A DNA stretch of 64,000 nt from Candidatus Phaeomarinobacter ectocarpi (lineage in GTDB: Bacteria; Pseudomonadota; Alphaproteobacteria; CGMCC-115125), in assembly GCF_000689395.1 (NCBI RefSeq), contig NZ_HG966617.1, forward strand, positions 2,826,721 through 2,890,720. Reading direction: 5' to 3'. Both the position numbers and the translations under genes were made by a program. Of the stretch, positions 1-8,211 are shown piece by piece (within the stretch, counting starts at the first letter, position 1; each line of letters opens with the position of its first letter). The notes below the pieces were generated by a model. The model was given only the letters and a program-made list of their open reading frames with translations. It was not told where the DNA came from and searched no databases.

Positions 1-508
1 ACTCAGCGCCGCCATTCCCGACGGCATGTTCAAGGTTGCCGACAGCCAGGTCGCGAGCCGCTGGGGTGACATTTGTGAGTTCCAAGGCTTTGACCTGATC
101 ACGCCAAATGAGCGCGAAGCACGCTTCTCGCTGTCAGACCAGGACAGTGTTGTCCGCCCTCTGGCTCAGAAGCTGTATGAAGAATCCAAGGCCAAGAACC
201 TGATCCTCAAACTTGGACCGCGCGGCCTGATTGCCTATCGCCCAACCGAAGACAGGGAAGACGTTCGGTCGTTCTTTGCTGTCGACACGTTCGCCGACGA
301 CGTGAAGGATGCCGTTGGCGCCGGCGACGCGCTGCTGTCCTACGCAACCCTGGCCCACGTAGCTGGTGGGTGCGAGGTGTGCGCAGCCGTGCTGGGCGCA
401 ATGGCAGCCGCTGTTGAATGTGAGCACGACGGCAACATCCCGGTGACGCCGGAGCACGTGCTCGAAAAAATCAACAAGAGCGAACAACACGCCACATATC
501 AAGGTTAG
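1..508 (+). CDS. PfkB-family sugar kinase, 5'-truncated by window edge (heptose-phosphate kinase-like)
   Basis: The reading frame is open from the first bases, so this is the C-terminal part (about 168 residues) of a ribokinase/PfkB-fold kinase. The second PfkB signature is clear: DAVGAGDA near nt 307-333, with the catalytic Asp and anion hole, after a TPNEREAR segment typical of this fold. Family members phosphorylate sugars with ATP. Because gmhA lies at the other end of the locus and gmhB at 53 kb, the best guess is a D-glycero-D-manno-heptose 7-phosphate kinase (HldE/HddA-like function). Other sugar kinases cannot be excluded without the N-terminal half. It is followed after 49 bp by the Gfo/Idh gene on the same strand. 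Confidence 0.8.
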   Translation, partial: LSAAIPDGMFKVADSQVASRWGDICEFQGFDLITPNEREARFSLSDQDSVVRPLAQKLYEESKAKNLILKLGPRGLIAYRPTEDREDVRSFFAVDTFADDVKDAVGAGDALLSYATLAHVAGGCEVCAAVLGAMAAAVECEHDGNIPVTPEHVLEKINKSEQHATYQG

Positions 509-557
509 TACGGCGACCACCACAATCCGTGTGGCCGTTCACGAGGAGTAAGCAGGC

Positions 558-1490
558 ATGAAAGTGATCGTCGTCGGGCTTGGTGTTCAGGGCCATAAGC
601 GCCGCCACCATGCAGGGGACGATTTCGTCGCCACGGTTGATCCTGTTAATCCGGATGCGGACTACAAGACTATTCAGGACGTGCCCTTGGGCGACTATGA
701 CGCAGCCCTGTGCTGTGTGCCGGACGCACCCAAGATCGACCTGCTGACTTACCTGTTTGAAAACGGCAAGCACGCCCTCGTCGAAAAGCCGCTCTTTGCA
801 GCCGACGACGCTGACCTCCTGAAACTGGAGGCACTGGCACAAAAGAACAATGTTGTTGCCTACACTGCCTATAACCACCGCTTTGAGCCGCACTACGTGG
901 CGATGCATGACCTGATTGCCTCCGGCAAGCTGGGGCGCATCTATCATTGCCGCATGTTCTACGGCAACGGCACGGCGCGCCTCGTGCGCGACAGTGCATG
1001 GCGCGACAAGGGCTCAGGCGTGTTGCCGGATCTTGGATCGCACCTGCTCGACACAGCCTCGTTCTGGTTTGGCGATCTGGGCGACGACTTCAATATCGTC
1101 TCCTCCAGCAACTACGAAAACAAGGCACCCGACCATGTGGTGTTTGCGTCAGGCGAAACCCGTCCGAAGCTCGAAATGGAAATGACGCTGCTCATGTGGC
1201 GCAACCATTTCACGTGCGACATCTTTGCGGAAAACGGCACCGCCCACATTACGTCCCTGTGCAAATGGGGCCCGTCCACCTTCACCACCCGTATGCGCGT
1301 TCTGCCCTCGGGCCGTCCGCCAGAGGAAAGCAAAACGCTGGTGCAGGAAGACCCCACATGGGCTGCTGAGTACGCCCACTTCAAAGGTCTGGTGACCTCT
1401 GGTGCCAAGACCAGTCTTGCAAACGACATTTGGCTGAACCGGCTGCTCGGCAAACTGAGCGCGGAAGCCCTTGAGAAAGTGAGCCGATGA
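558..1490 (+). CDS. Gfo/Idh/MocA-family NAD(P)-dependent sugar oxidoreductase
   Basis: A 310-residue protein with an N-terminal Rossmann fold (VVGLGVQG from residue 5), the family EKP motif at residues 76-78 and a D158/H162/D165 cluster in the second domain, as in Gfo/Idh/MocA dehydrogenases. These enzymes oxidise or reduce a hydroxyl or keto group of free or nucleotide-linked sugars. Its TGA stop overlaps the ATG of the next gene (ATGA at 1487-1490), so it is probably translationally coupled to the UDP-glucose-dehydrogenase-like gene and acts in the same sugar pathway. The start has an upstream GAGGAG. The substrate cannot be read from sequence. Confidence 0.88.
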   Translation: MKVIVVGLGVQGHKRRHHAGDDFVATVDPVNPDADYKTIQDVPLGDYDAALCCVPDAPKIDLLTYLFENGKHALVEKPLFAADDADLLKLEALAQKNNVVAYTAYNHRFEPHYVAMHDLIASGKLGRIYHCRMFYGNGTARLVRDSAWRDKGSGVLPDLGSHLLDTASFWFGDLGDDFNIVSSSNYENKAPDHVVFASGETRPKLEMEMTLLMWRNHFTCDIFAENGTAHITSLCKWGPSTFTTRMRVLPSGRPPEESKTLVQEDPTWAAEYAHFKGLVTSGAKTSLANDIWLNRLLGKLSAEALEKVSR

Positions 1491-2773
1491 CATCGACCGA
1501 CACGCTGCCGGTCATCGGCTTTGCCGGCATGACCCATCTGGGCCTCAACTCCGCTGTCGGCATGGCGGAAAAAGGCTTCAACGTTGTTTGCTTTGACCCT
1601 GACGCCGCGCTCATCGGACAGCTGGAAAAGGGCGAGATGCCGGTCCTGGAGCCGGACCTGCCTGAACTCGCCGCCAAGAACAAAGACAGCATCACCTATT
1701 CGAGCGACCTCACCATTCTCGAGCGCTGCGATGTGCTCTATGTGGCGCCAGACGTGCCCGTGACCGATGACGGTGTCAGCGATCTCGCAGACCTCGATGC
1801 CTTGCTTGAGAAAGTCATTCCGGCCATTCGCGAGGACGCGGTGCTGGTCAATCTCAGCCAGGTGCCGCCCGGCTTTACTCGCGCCCGTACGCGGCCCGGC
1901 CTCAACATGTTCTACCAGGTCGAAACGCTGATCTTCGGCCGCGCCATTGAACGTGCCCTGTATCCCGAGCGCTACATCATCGGCTGCCCGGATCCTGACG
2001 CACCCCTGCCGGATGCCTTCCGCAAATGCCTTGAAGCCTATGACTGCCCGATCCTGCCCATGCGCTATGAAAGCGCCGAGCTTTGCAAGATTTCGATCAA
2101 TTGCTGCCTTGTTGCGTCCATCAGCGTGGCCAACACCTTGTCAGAGCTATGCGAAGGCATTGGTGCCGACTGGTCTGAGATTGCGCCCGCGCTCAAGCTG
2201 GATCGCCGCATCGGCCAGTATTCCTATCTGTCCCCCGGGCTTGGCATCGGCGGCAGCAATCTGATCCGCGACCTCATTACCGTCACGCGCTTTGCCGAGG
2301 AAACCGGCAGCGACGCATCCGTGATTGCCGCATGGATCCGCAACAGCGCCTACCGCAAGGAATGGGCGCTGCGCACGCTGCACGAGCGCGTGCTGTCCTC
2401 CATGGATGATCCGCTGGTCGCAGTGCTGGGCCTCTCCTACAAGGAGAACACCCACTCGACCAAGAACTCGCCCGCCTTCGCCATGATTGAAAACCTGCAC
2501 CCTTACCGGGTTACGGCCTTCGACCCCGTGGTGAAAACGAGCGCTGCCCCTCACCCGGCCCCTATTGATGCTGCTGATCCACTGGACTGCGCCAATGGTG
2601 CTGACGTGGTCTGCATCATGACCCCATGGGATGATTTCAAATCCATCGATCCGGCCAAATTGGCAGACGTCATGGCAGGCAAGTGGGTCCTTGACCCTTA
2701 CCGGGTGCTGGACGCCAAAGCCTGCTCCAAAGCGGGCCTCTCATATCTCACTCTGGGGGTGTCTGATGCTTGA
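1487..2773 (+). CDS. UDP-glucose/GDP-mannose dehydrogenase-family protein lacking the catalytic cysteine
   Basis: 428 residues with the full three-part layout of nucleotide-sugar 6-dehydrogenases: an N-terminal NAD domain with an altered glycine loop (GFAGMTHLGL, 11-20), a central domain retaining K201 and N205, and a C-terminal nucleotide-binding domain (LGLSYKENTHSTKNSP). In the motif that normally reads GFGGSCFPKD this protein has GIGGSNLIRD (253-262): the thiohemiacetal-forming Cys is Asn258 and the Lys is Arg261. Without that Cys, the usual double oxidation to a uronate should not occur. It may catalyse a single oxidation, act with the Gfo/Idh and SDR partners encoded in overlapping genes, or be non-catalytic. 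Confidence 0.85.
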   Translation: MTSTDTLPVIGFAGMTHLGLNSAVGMAEKGFNVVCFDPDAALIGQLEKGEMPVLEPDLPELAAKNKDSITYSSDLTILERCDVLYVAPDVPVTDDGVSDLADLDALLEKVIPAIREDAVLVNLSQVPPGFTRARTRPGLNMFYQVETLIFGRAIERALYPERYIIGCPDPDAPLPDAFRKCLEAYDCPILPMRYESAELCKISINCCLVASISVANTLSELCEGIGADWSEIAPALKLDRRIGQYSYLSPGLGIGGSNLIRDLITVTRFAEETGSDASVIAAWIRNSAYRKEWALRTLHERVLSSMDDPLVAVLGLSYKENTHSTKNSPAFAMIENLHPYRVTAFDPVVKTSAAPHPAPIDAADPLDCANGADVVCIMTPWDDFKSIDPAKLADVMAGKWVLDPYRVLDAKACSKAGLSYLTLGVSDA

Positions 2774-3644
2774 GCACCTGAACGCATCTCCCACAGCGCC
2801 AAGCCGCGTGGTCATTCTCGGCCGCGAAGGCTTTGTTGCCAGCACACTGGCAGCCACGCTGGACGCTGCTGGCATCAATCACCTCGCCCTGGGGCATGCC
2901 GAGCATGATCTGACAGCTCCAGCCGCCGCCGAACAGATCGCCGCCACCCTCGAGGAGACCGACACGCTGGTTTTTGTCTCAGCGATCGCCCCCAGCCGGG
3001 ACGCGGCTGCCATGGCAACGAATATGCGCATGGTTGATTCGGTTGCGCAGGCGGTGTCCACCCGCCCCGTCAGCCACCTCATCAACATCAGCTCAGACGC
3101 GGTCTATGAGGATGCAGCCCATCTGGTGCATGAGGGCCTGGCCCCGGCACCCGGCTCGCCCCACGGGGCCATGCATCTGGCCCGAGAGATATTGCTGTCC
3201 GCTGCCATGAAGGGAGCAGGCGTGCCCCTGGCTCACCTCCGCCCCAGTCTCCTGTATGGCGCCGCCGACCCTCACAATGGCTATGGCCCGAACCGCTACC
3301 GGCGTCAGGCTCAGGCGGGGGAAACCATCACATTGTTCGGCGAAGGCGAGGAAAAGCGCGACCATGTGGCCATTGAGGACGTAGCCGCCCTCATCTCCCA
3401 GGTCATCCAGTACCGCTCAACCGGCATCCTTAATGTCGCCACGGGAACCTCACGCTCCTTCCGGGAATGCGCGGAATTGGCCGTGGAAATCGCAGGCAAA
3501 GGGGGTGTTTCAGGCACCCCGCGCCAGAACCCGATTACCCACCGGCATTTCGATGTGACGGCTCGGCTTAAGGCCTTCCCGGCATTCAGCTTTATCGATT
3601 TCGACGAGGGATTCCGAAAATCCTTCAACCGGGTTGACTCATGA
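2766..3644 (+). CDS. NAD-dependent epimerase/dehydratase-like SDR with HxxxH instead of YxxxK
   Basis: 292 residues from ATG 2766, which lies inside the end of the upstream gene (8-bp overlap). An in-frame open stretch continues further 5' but only as overlap. Extended-SDR features are visible: a degenerate glycine loop (LGREGFVAS), the strand ending ISSDAVYE, and the substrate region RPSLLYGAADPHNGYGPNRY. The catalytic YxxxK position reads H133-G-A-M-H137, so both catalytic residues are His. A paralogue with the same substitutions sits at 34470-35363. The glycine loop is also poor, so NAD binding may be weak. It could be a non-redox sugar-nucleotide enzyme or a regulatory partner of the neighbouring dehydrogenases. 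Confidence 0.8.
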   Translation: MLEHLNASPTAPSRVVILGREGFVASTLAATLDAAGINHLALGHAEHDLTAPAAAEQIAATLEETDTLVFVSAIAPSRDAAAMATNMRMVDSVAQAVSTRPVSHLINISSDAVYEDAAHLVHEGLAPAPGSPHGAMHLAREILLSAAMKGAGVPLAHLRPSLLYGAADPHNGYGPNRYRRQAQAGETITLFGEGEEKRDHVAIEDVAALISQVIQYRSTGILNVATGTSRSFRECAELAVEIAGKGGVSGTPRQNPITHRHFDVTARLKAFPAFSFIDFDEGFRKSFNRVDS

Positions 3645-3720
3645 TGGCGGCGTGCCGATTGTGCGCCGCAATGTTACCGCCCACCGCCTTCTGCGGACGG
3701 GTTTTTGGGGGATATAGGAC

Positions 3721-4905
3721 GTGAAAACGGCTCTCGTTATTGGAGGCGGCTTTGCAGGCTGCGCCGCGGCTCACCAGCTCCAGCTGCAGGGCGGCTGGGA
3801 CACCACCGTTGTTGAGGCAGCACCCTTTCTGGGGGCCGGTGTGCGCACCCAGTATTATGGCGGCCACCCCTATACCTTCGGCCCACGTCACTTCCTGACG
3901 CCATGGCCCCACGTCTATGAATTCCTCAATACCTACGTGCCCATGCGCCGCTGCGCAGACCATCAGTTTCTGACCTATGTGTCAGACGATGAGCAGTTCT
4001 ACGGCTACCCGATCCACGCGGACGACATTCCAACGATGCCGGAAGCCAACCAGATCGAAAATGAGCTTTCTGCCGTCAACATGAGCGCCATCCAGCGCCT
4101 TGATAACCAGAAGCTCGCTGAGATGACCCGCAAGGACGTGCGAAACCTCAACAACGCATCGCTGGCCACAAATTTCGAGGATTTCTGGATCAACTCCATC
4201 GGCGAGACCCTCTATCGGAAATTCGTCGACAAATACTCCCGCAAGATGTGGCAGATCGACGATAATAAACAGATCGATGACTTCACCTGGTCCCCCAAGG
4301 GCGTGACTGTGAAGGAAGGCGGCCGTGCCGCATGGGATACTGCGATCTCCGCCTATCCGATCGCCTTCAATGGCTATGACGACTACTTCAAGATTGCGAC
4401 GGAAGACGCCAAGGTTCATCTGGCGACGCGTATTACCGACTATGACATCCCCAACAAGACGGTGGTGATCGACGGTGAGAAGCGCACATTCGACATCATC
4501 GTCAACACCATCTCGCCGGACCATTTGTTCGAGCAGTGCCACGGTGAATTGCCATATGTTGGTCGCGACCTGCACACCATCGTATTGCCGGTCGAATTTG
4601 CTCTGCCGGAAGACGTGTACTTCATCTACTTTGCGGGCGACGAGAAGTTCACCCGCATCACCGAGTACAAGAAGTTCACGCTTCACAAGGCGCCAACGAC
4701 GTTGATCACACTCGAGATTCCGTCAATGACGTCCAAGTACTACCCAATGCCGATTGAATCTGAAAAAGCCAAAGCACAGAAGTATTTCGACGAGATGCCA
4801 GACGGCGTGTTCTCCGTCGGCCGTGCCGGCAGCTACCTCTACAATGTGGACATCGACGACACGCTCGATCACGCCATGAAAGTTGCAGCCGACCTCAAGT
4901 CGTAA
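3721..4905 (+). CDS. UDP-galactopyranose mutase-like flavoprotein
   Basis: 394 residues from GTG 3721, preceded by a GGGGGATATAGGA stretch. The N-terminal FAD loop GGGFAG (8-13) is followed by a GPRHFLTPW segment matching the GPHIFHT region of UDP-galactopyranose mutase, a YGYPIHADD segment, a YSRKMW segment, FTRITEYKKF near 311-320, and a C-terminal GRAGSYLYN near 367 where UGM binds FAD. Length is normal for UGM (about 370-390). Several UGM signatures are altered, so it may contract a different hexose, heptose or 6-deoxysugar ring. The product would be a nucleotide-activated furanose. It belongs to the left operon. Confidence 0.75.
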   Translation: MKTALVIGGGFAGCAAAHQLQLQGGWDTTVVEAAPFLGAGVRTQYYGGHPYTFGPRHFLTPWPHVYEFLNTYVPMRRCADHQFLTYVSDDEQFYGYPIHADDIPTMPEANQIENELSAVNMSAIQRLDNQKLAEMTRKDVRNLNNASLATNFEDFWINSIGETLYRKFVDKYSRKMWQIDDNKQIDDFTWSPKGVTVKEGGRAAWDTAISAYPIAFNGYDDYFKIATEDAKVHLATRITDYDIPNKTVVIDGEKRTFDIIVNTISPDHLFEQCHGELPYVGRDLHTIVLPVEFALPEDVYFIYFAGDEKFTRITEYKKFTLHKAPTTLITLEIPSMTSKYYPMPIESEKAKAQKYFDEMPDGVFSVGRAGSYLYNVDIDDTLDHAMKVAADLKS

Positions 4906-4969
4906 CCATCCAGCCGGGTGTGACCGGCACCCCGAAGTCTCAACGGGTCTGAACTAGAAAGAATTTTCC

Positions 4970-5746
4970 ATGTCCGACAAGAAAACCACGCCACCAGTTG
5001 CAATTGAGCCCAGCCTCGACGAGCCGTGGGTCAACCTTGGCAATGCCGACAGCCACAAGGATTGGGGCCGCGACGAGGAAATTCAGTACAACCAGACCAA
5101 CCGTCAGACAGAGAAGGCACACTTCTATCGCAAGACCTTCGACTTCCTGACCGACAACCGCGTGCATGGTGACTATCACGAGTTCGGCTGCCACCGCTGC
5201 CGCACCTTCCGCATGGCGCTGACAGAAGCCCGCCGGCACAACCTCGACAACATGCAGTTCCACGCCTTTGACAGCTTCGAAGGCCTGCCCGACCCCACCA
5301 CCGATACGTCAGTGGAAATCTGGAAGAAGGGCGTGCTCACCACAACGGAAGAGCAGTTCATGGGCATGGTCAAAGACCACGGCATGTATGTGGACAACGT
5401 CTCGACCATCAAGGGCTACTACGACGACAGCCTGACAAAGGACCTGCAGAAGCAGTACCTCGATTCAGGCCGCAAGATTTCCCTCGTGAACATCGACTGC
5501 GACCTCTACGAGTCAGCCGTTCCCGTGTTCAACTTCATTGAGCCGCTCCTTCAGGAAGGCACGGTCATCTACATGGATGACATGTTCGCCGGGTACAAAG
5601 GCAGCCCCAAGAAGGGCGTCGCCAAGGCATTCCTCGAATGGCAGGAGCGCTCACGGTGGAAGATCGTCCGTCACATGGACATTTCCTGGTGGGGCCGCTC
5701 CTACATCGTCTATCTCGACAAGACCGGCGTCGACGGCGTCATCTAA
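4970..5746 (+). CDS. TylF/MycF-family (macrocin-type) O-methyltransferase
   Basis: 258 residues. The middle resembles TylF/MycF sugar O-methyltransferases: YHEFGCHRCRTFRMAL as the SAM-binding loop, AFDSFEGLPD, then LVNIDCDLYES and VIYMDDMF with the acidic metal-binding residues. Relatives methylate hydroxyls of deoxysugars using SAM and Mg2+. The context (UGM-like gene upstream, a second O-methyltransferase 30 bp downstream) points to methylation of a polysaccharide residue rather than an antibiotic. The start follows a weak purine stretch (AGAAAGAA). Confidence 0.85.
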   Translation: MSDKKTTPPVAIEPSLDEPWVNLGNADSHKDWGRDEEIQYNQTNRQTEKAHFYRKTFDFLTDNRVHGDYHEFGCHRCRTFRMALTEARRHNLDNMQFHAFDSFEGLPDPTTDTSVEIWKKGVLTTTEEQFMGMVKDHGMYVDNVSTIKGYYDDSLTKDLQKQYLDSGRKISLVNIDCDLYESAVPVFNFIEPLLQEGTVIYMDDMFAGYKGSPKKGVAKAFLEWQERSRWKIVRHMDISWWGRSYIVYLDKTGVDGVI

Positions 5747-5776
5747 ATCCGTCTGGCCGATCAGGAGATCATCGAT

Positions 5777-6493
5777 ATGAGCGACAAAGAAACAGTGCAC
5801 TTCTGGGACAAGATGCTCCCCGACCAGCACGAGCACACCTACCACTACTCCGGCGACAATTACGCAAAGGCCCTCTACGAGGTCATTGCATCCTCAAGCG
5901 GCATTCCAAACCCGCATGAGACATTCAAGCTTGAGCACACCGACATGTTCACCGTTGAGGAAATGGCCTCAAACCCGGTCAGCATGCGCTTCTTCGAGTT
6001 CCTGATTGCCGTCGCGGGCATCAAGCGGGTTCTTGAGATCGGTGCCTTCATCGGCGTTTCGACCATGAACTTCGCCAAGTCGGTTCCAGCCGACGGCAAG
6101 GTCGTATCCATCGAGAAATTCGATCACTTTGCAGCCATTGCGCGCAAGAACTTCGAGCTCAACGGCCTGTCAGACAAGATCGACCTGCACGAAGGCGACG
6201 CTTTCGAGGTCATCGACAGCCTGCCCAAGGACGAGAAGTTCGATCTGATCTTCGTGGACGGCAACAAGGAACGGTATCTGGACTATGTCCTCAAGACCGA
6301 ACCCTTGCTCAACTCCGGTGGCATCATGGTCGTGGATGACTGCTTCTTCCACGGCGACGTCGCCAATGACACCCCCGTCAACGAAAAGGGTGCCGGTACT
6401 AAGGCGTTCATGGACTGGGCCGCTGGGCAGGACAGCTGGTTGCGCATCGCCCTGCCGCTGGCAAACGGCATCTATCTGATGGTGCGCAAATAG
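5777..6493 (+). CDS. Class I SAM-dependent O-methyltransferase (catechol-OMT/AdoMet type)
   Basis: 238 residues with the CatO-methyltransferase layout: motif I VLEIGAFIGVSTM near 84-96, VSIEKFDHFA (acidic residue binding the SAM ribose), the GDAFEVI segment, DLIFVDGNKE, and VVDDCFFHGDVAND near 183-196 carrying the metal-binding Asp pair. Such enzymes transfer methyl groups to vicinal hydroxyls. It is the second of two tandem methyltransferases and starts 30 bp after the TylF-like gene, behind CAGGAG. The acceptor is probably a sugar of the local glycan, by inference from context only. Confidence 0.85.
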   Translation: MSDKETVHFWDKMLPDQHEHTYHYSGDNYAKALYEVIASSSGIPNPHETFKLEHTDMFTVEEMASNPVSMRFFEFLIAVAGIKRVLEIGAFIGVSTMNFAKSVPADGKVVSIEKFDHFAAIARKNFELNGLSDKIDLHEGDAFEVIDSLPKDEKFDLIFVDGNKERYLDYVLKTEPLLNSGGIMVVDDCFFHGDVANDTPVNEKGAGTKAFMDWAAGQDSWLRIALPLANGIYLMVRK

Positions 6494-6531
6494 CGTTCTT
6501 CGCCTACCCTGTCATTCAGGAGAGGTGAAAA

Positions 6532-8175
6532 GTGGCAGACAACTCAATCAGATCAGCGCTCGTTAATGGTGCTGTTATCGCAGGCACATTCGTTGTTGGC
6601 TTCGCGTTCCTGGAAGTGGGACTACGCGTCGTCAACGGCGTGCCTGCGGCGCCGTGGTCTGACTGGCGCACCCAGTATGTCGTTGCGCAGAACGAAAGTT
6701 CTTCCAATCGATATGACGAGACCCTCGGCTGGGTCCTGCGCGACAATCTCACATCCCCCAACATGAATACCATTGAGCACGGCATCCGCATCAATGGTCC
6801 CGACACCGTCCTGACCAAGGGTGCCGTGCTTGCCGCCGGCGACAGCTTTACCGCTGGCTCCGAAGTTGGCGACACGGAATCCTGGCCAGCGCACCTGGAA
6901 AGCAAGCTTGGCCGTCCAGTCATGAACAGTGGTGTGGGTGCTTATGGCACGGACCAGATCGTCCTGCGGGCCGAACAGCTCATGGACATCCTGCAGCCTG
7001 AGATCGTTGTGCTCAGTTTCTTCGACCAGGACATTCTTCGGTCCGGATATTCCCGCTATGGGGAAAACAAGCCATACTTTGTGGACACGCCCGCCGGCCT
7101 TGAACTGAAACATGTGCCGGTCCCCGCGCCGTCTGAGAACAAGGCAGATGACCCTGACGCCGGCATTACGGACAATCTGTACCTTCCCGCGGTTGTCCGC
7201 TCTGCGGTCACCGGCAGCCCAATCTACTCACCGCCTGGCTCAACCTACCGCAAAATCGTCAATGATCCTGTCGCGGTCTCCTGTGGGCTTCTAAATCGCA
7301 TAAAGAAGCAGACAGTCGAGGCAGGGGTCCATCTGCTGCTGGTCCTCCAGTATGGCGGTCAGATTCATCACACACAGTCGCCACGCCCCGGTCACGCAGA
7401 ACTGGTCATCGAATGCGCAACGTCACTGGGCATCCCTGTTGTCGATGAGTTCGACAGGATTCGGCAAGTGTCCAATGTCAGCTCCGAAGACTTGCGTGCC
7501 CTCTATGTCATGGGTCCCGGAGACGCCAATTTCGGGCACATGTCGTCAGCCGGGAATGCCCTCGTAGCCGGACTAATTGCCGACGCCATCAACGACCTGC
7601 CGCCAGACCCAAGCCCGCTCAACGAAACCGCCGGGTTTGGACCATCTGTATACACAGTGCCGCTCAACGACCTGCTTTCACCCCAGATGCAGACATTGGA
7701 CATTACCCAATACAGCAACGGTCTTGTGGATGTGGGCGCCCTGTGGTGGGGACAGGAGGGATACACACTCTCTGCCAAGGGGCCGACCGGCGAACACTAT
7801 TTGAGCCTGCCTGCCCTGACTGATCTGGAAGCTGGCCGATACGAAATCGAGGTCGAATTGCGCGCCGGGTCAACGGATCGCGTCCGTCTGCAGTTGCTGC
7901 ATTCCGCTACCACAGGCGTTCTGGCGGACATTGATCTTGGGAACAACCATGCCGATCTCACCCGTCTGGGGCCAGTGCAACGTATTGGCGCGTCGGTCAA
8001 AGATGCAGACCGGGGCAGCGACTGGAAGGCCGTGAACTTCCACGCCGAGTTTCCAGCAGGCGACGTCCGCATCCTCATTCAGTTTCTGGATAGCACTGGC
8101 AGCAGCAACTTGCCCGGAGACGGCACCAGTTTCGACATTGCGAACATCAGGTTGAATGGTTTTGTTGCTGATTAA
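6532..8175 (+). CDS. Membrane-anchored SGNH/GDSL-like protein with C-terminal beta-sandwich-like domain
   Basis: 547 residues from GTG 6532 (GAGAGG upstream). One hydrophobic segment (about 11-30) is followed by an SGNH-like domain: GDSFTAGSE with candidate nucleophile Ser105, a NSGVGAYGTDQ block, and D331/H336 in DANFGHMSSAGN. The usual block III Asn is not evident. From about residue 360 a 190-residue extension, rich in alternating hydrophobic residues (LEAGRYEIEVELRAG, SFDIANIRLNG), looks like a carbohydrate-binding beta-sandwich. The domain is likely periplasmic and may add or remove acyl groups on the glycan. A shorter paralogue lies at 13449-14627. Confidence 0.72.
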   Translation: MADNSIRSALVNGAVIAGTFVVGFAFLEVGLRVVNGVPAAPWSDWRTQYVVAQNESSSNRYDETLGWVLRDNLTSPNMNTIEHGIRINGPDTVLTKGAVLAAGDSFTAGSEVGDTESWPAHLESKLGRPVMNSGVGAYGTDQIVLRAEQLMDILQPEIVVLSFFDQDILRSGYSRYGENKPYFVDTPAGLELKHVPVPAPSENKADDPDAGITDNLYLPAVVRSAVTGSPIYSPPGSTYRKIVNDPVAVSCGLLNRIKKQTVEAGVHLLLVLQYGGQIHHTQSPRPGHAELVIECATSLGIPVVDEFDRIRQVSNVSSEDLRALYVMGPGDANFGHMSSAGNALVAGLIADAINDLPPDPSPLNETAGFGPSVYTVPLNDLLSPQMQTLDITQYSNGLVDVGALWWGQEGYTLSAKGPTGEHYLSLPALTDLEAGRYEIEVELRAGSTDRVRLQLLHSATTGVLADIDLGNNHADLTRLGPVQRIGASVKDADRGSDWKAVNFHAEFPAGDVRILIQFLDSTGSSNLPGDGTSFDIANIRLNGFVAD

Positions 8176-8211
8176 TCATCCATCAGGTTCGGGCACCCAG
8201 AAAGCGAATGC

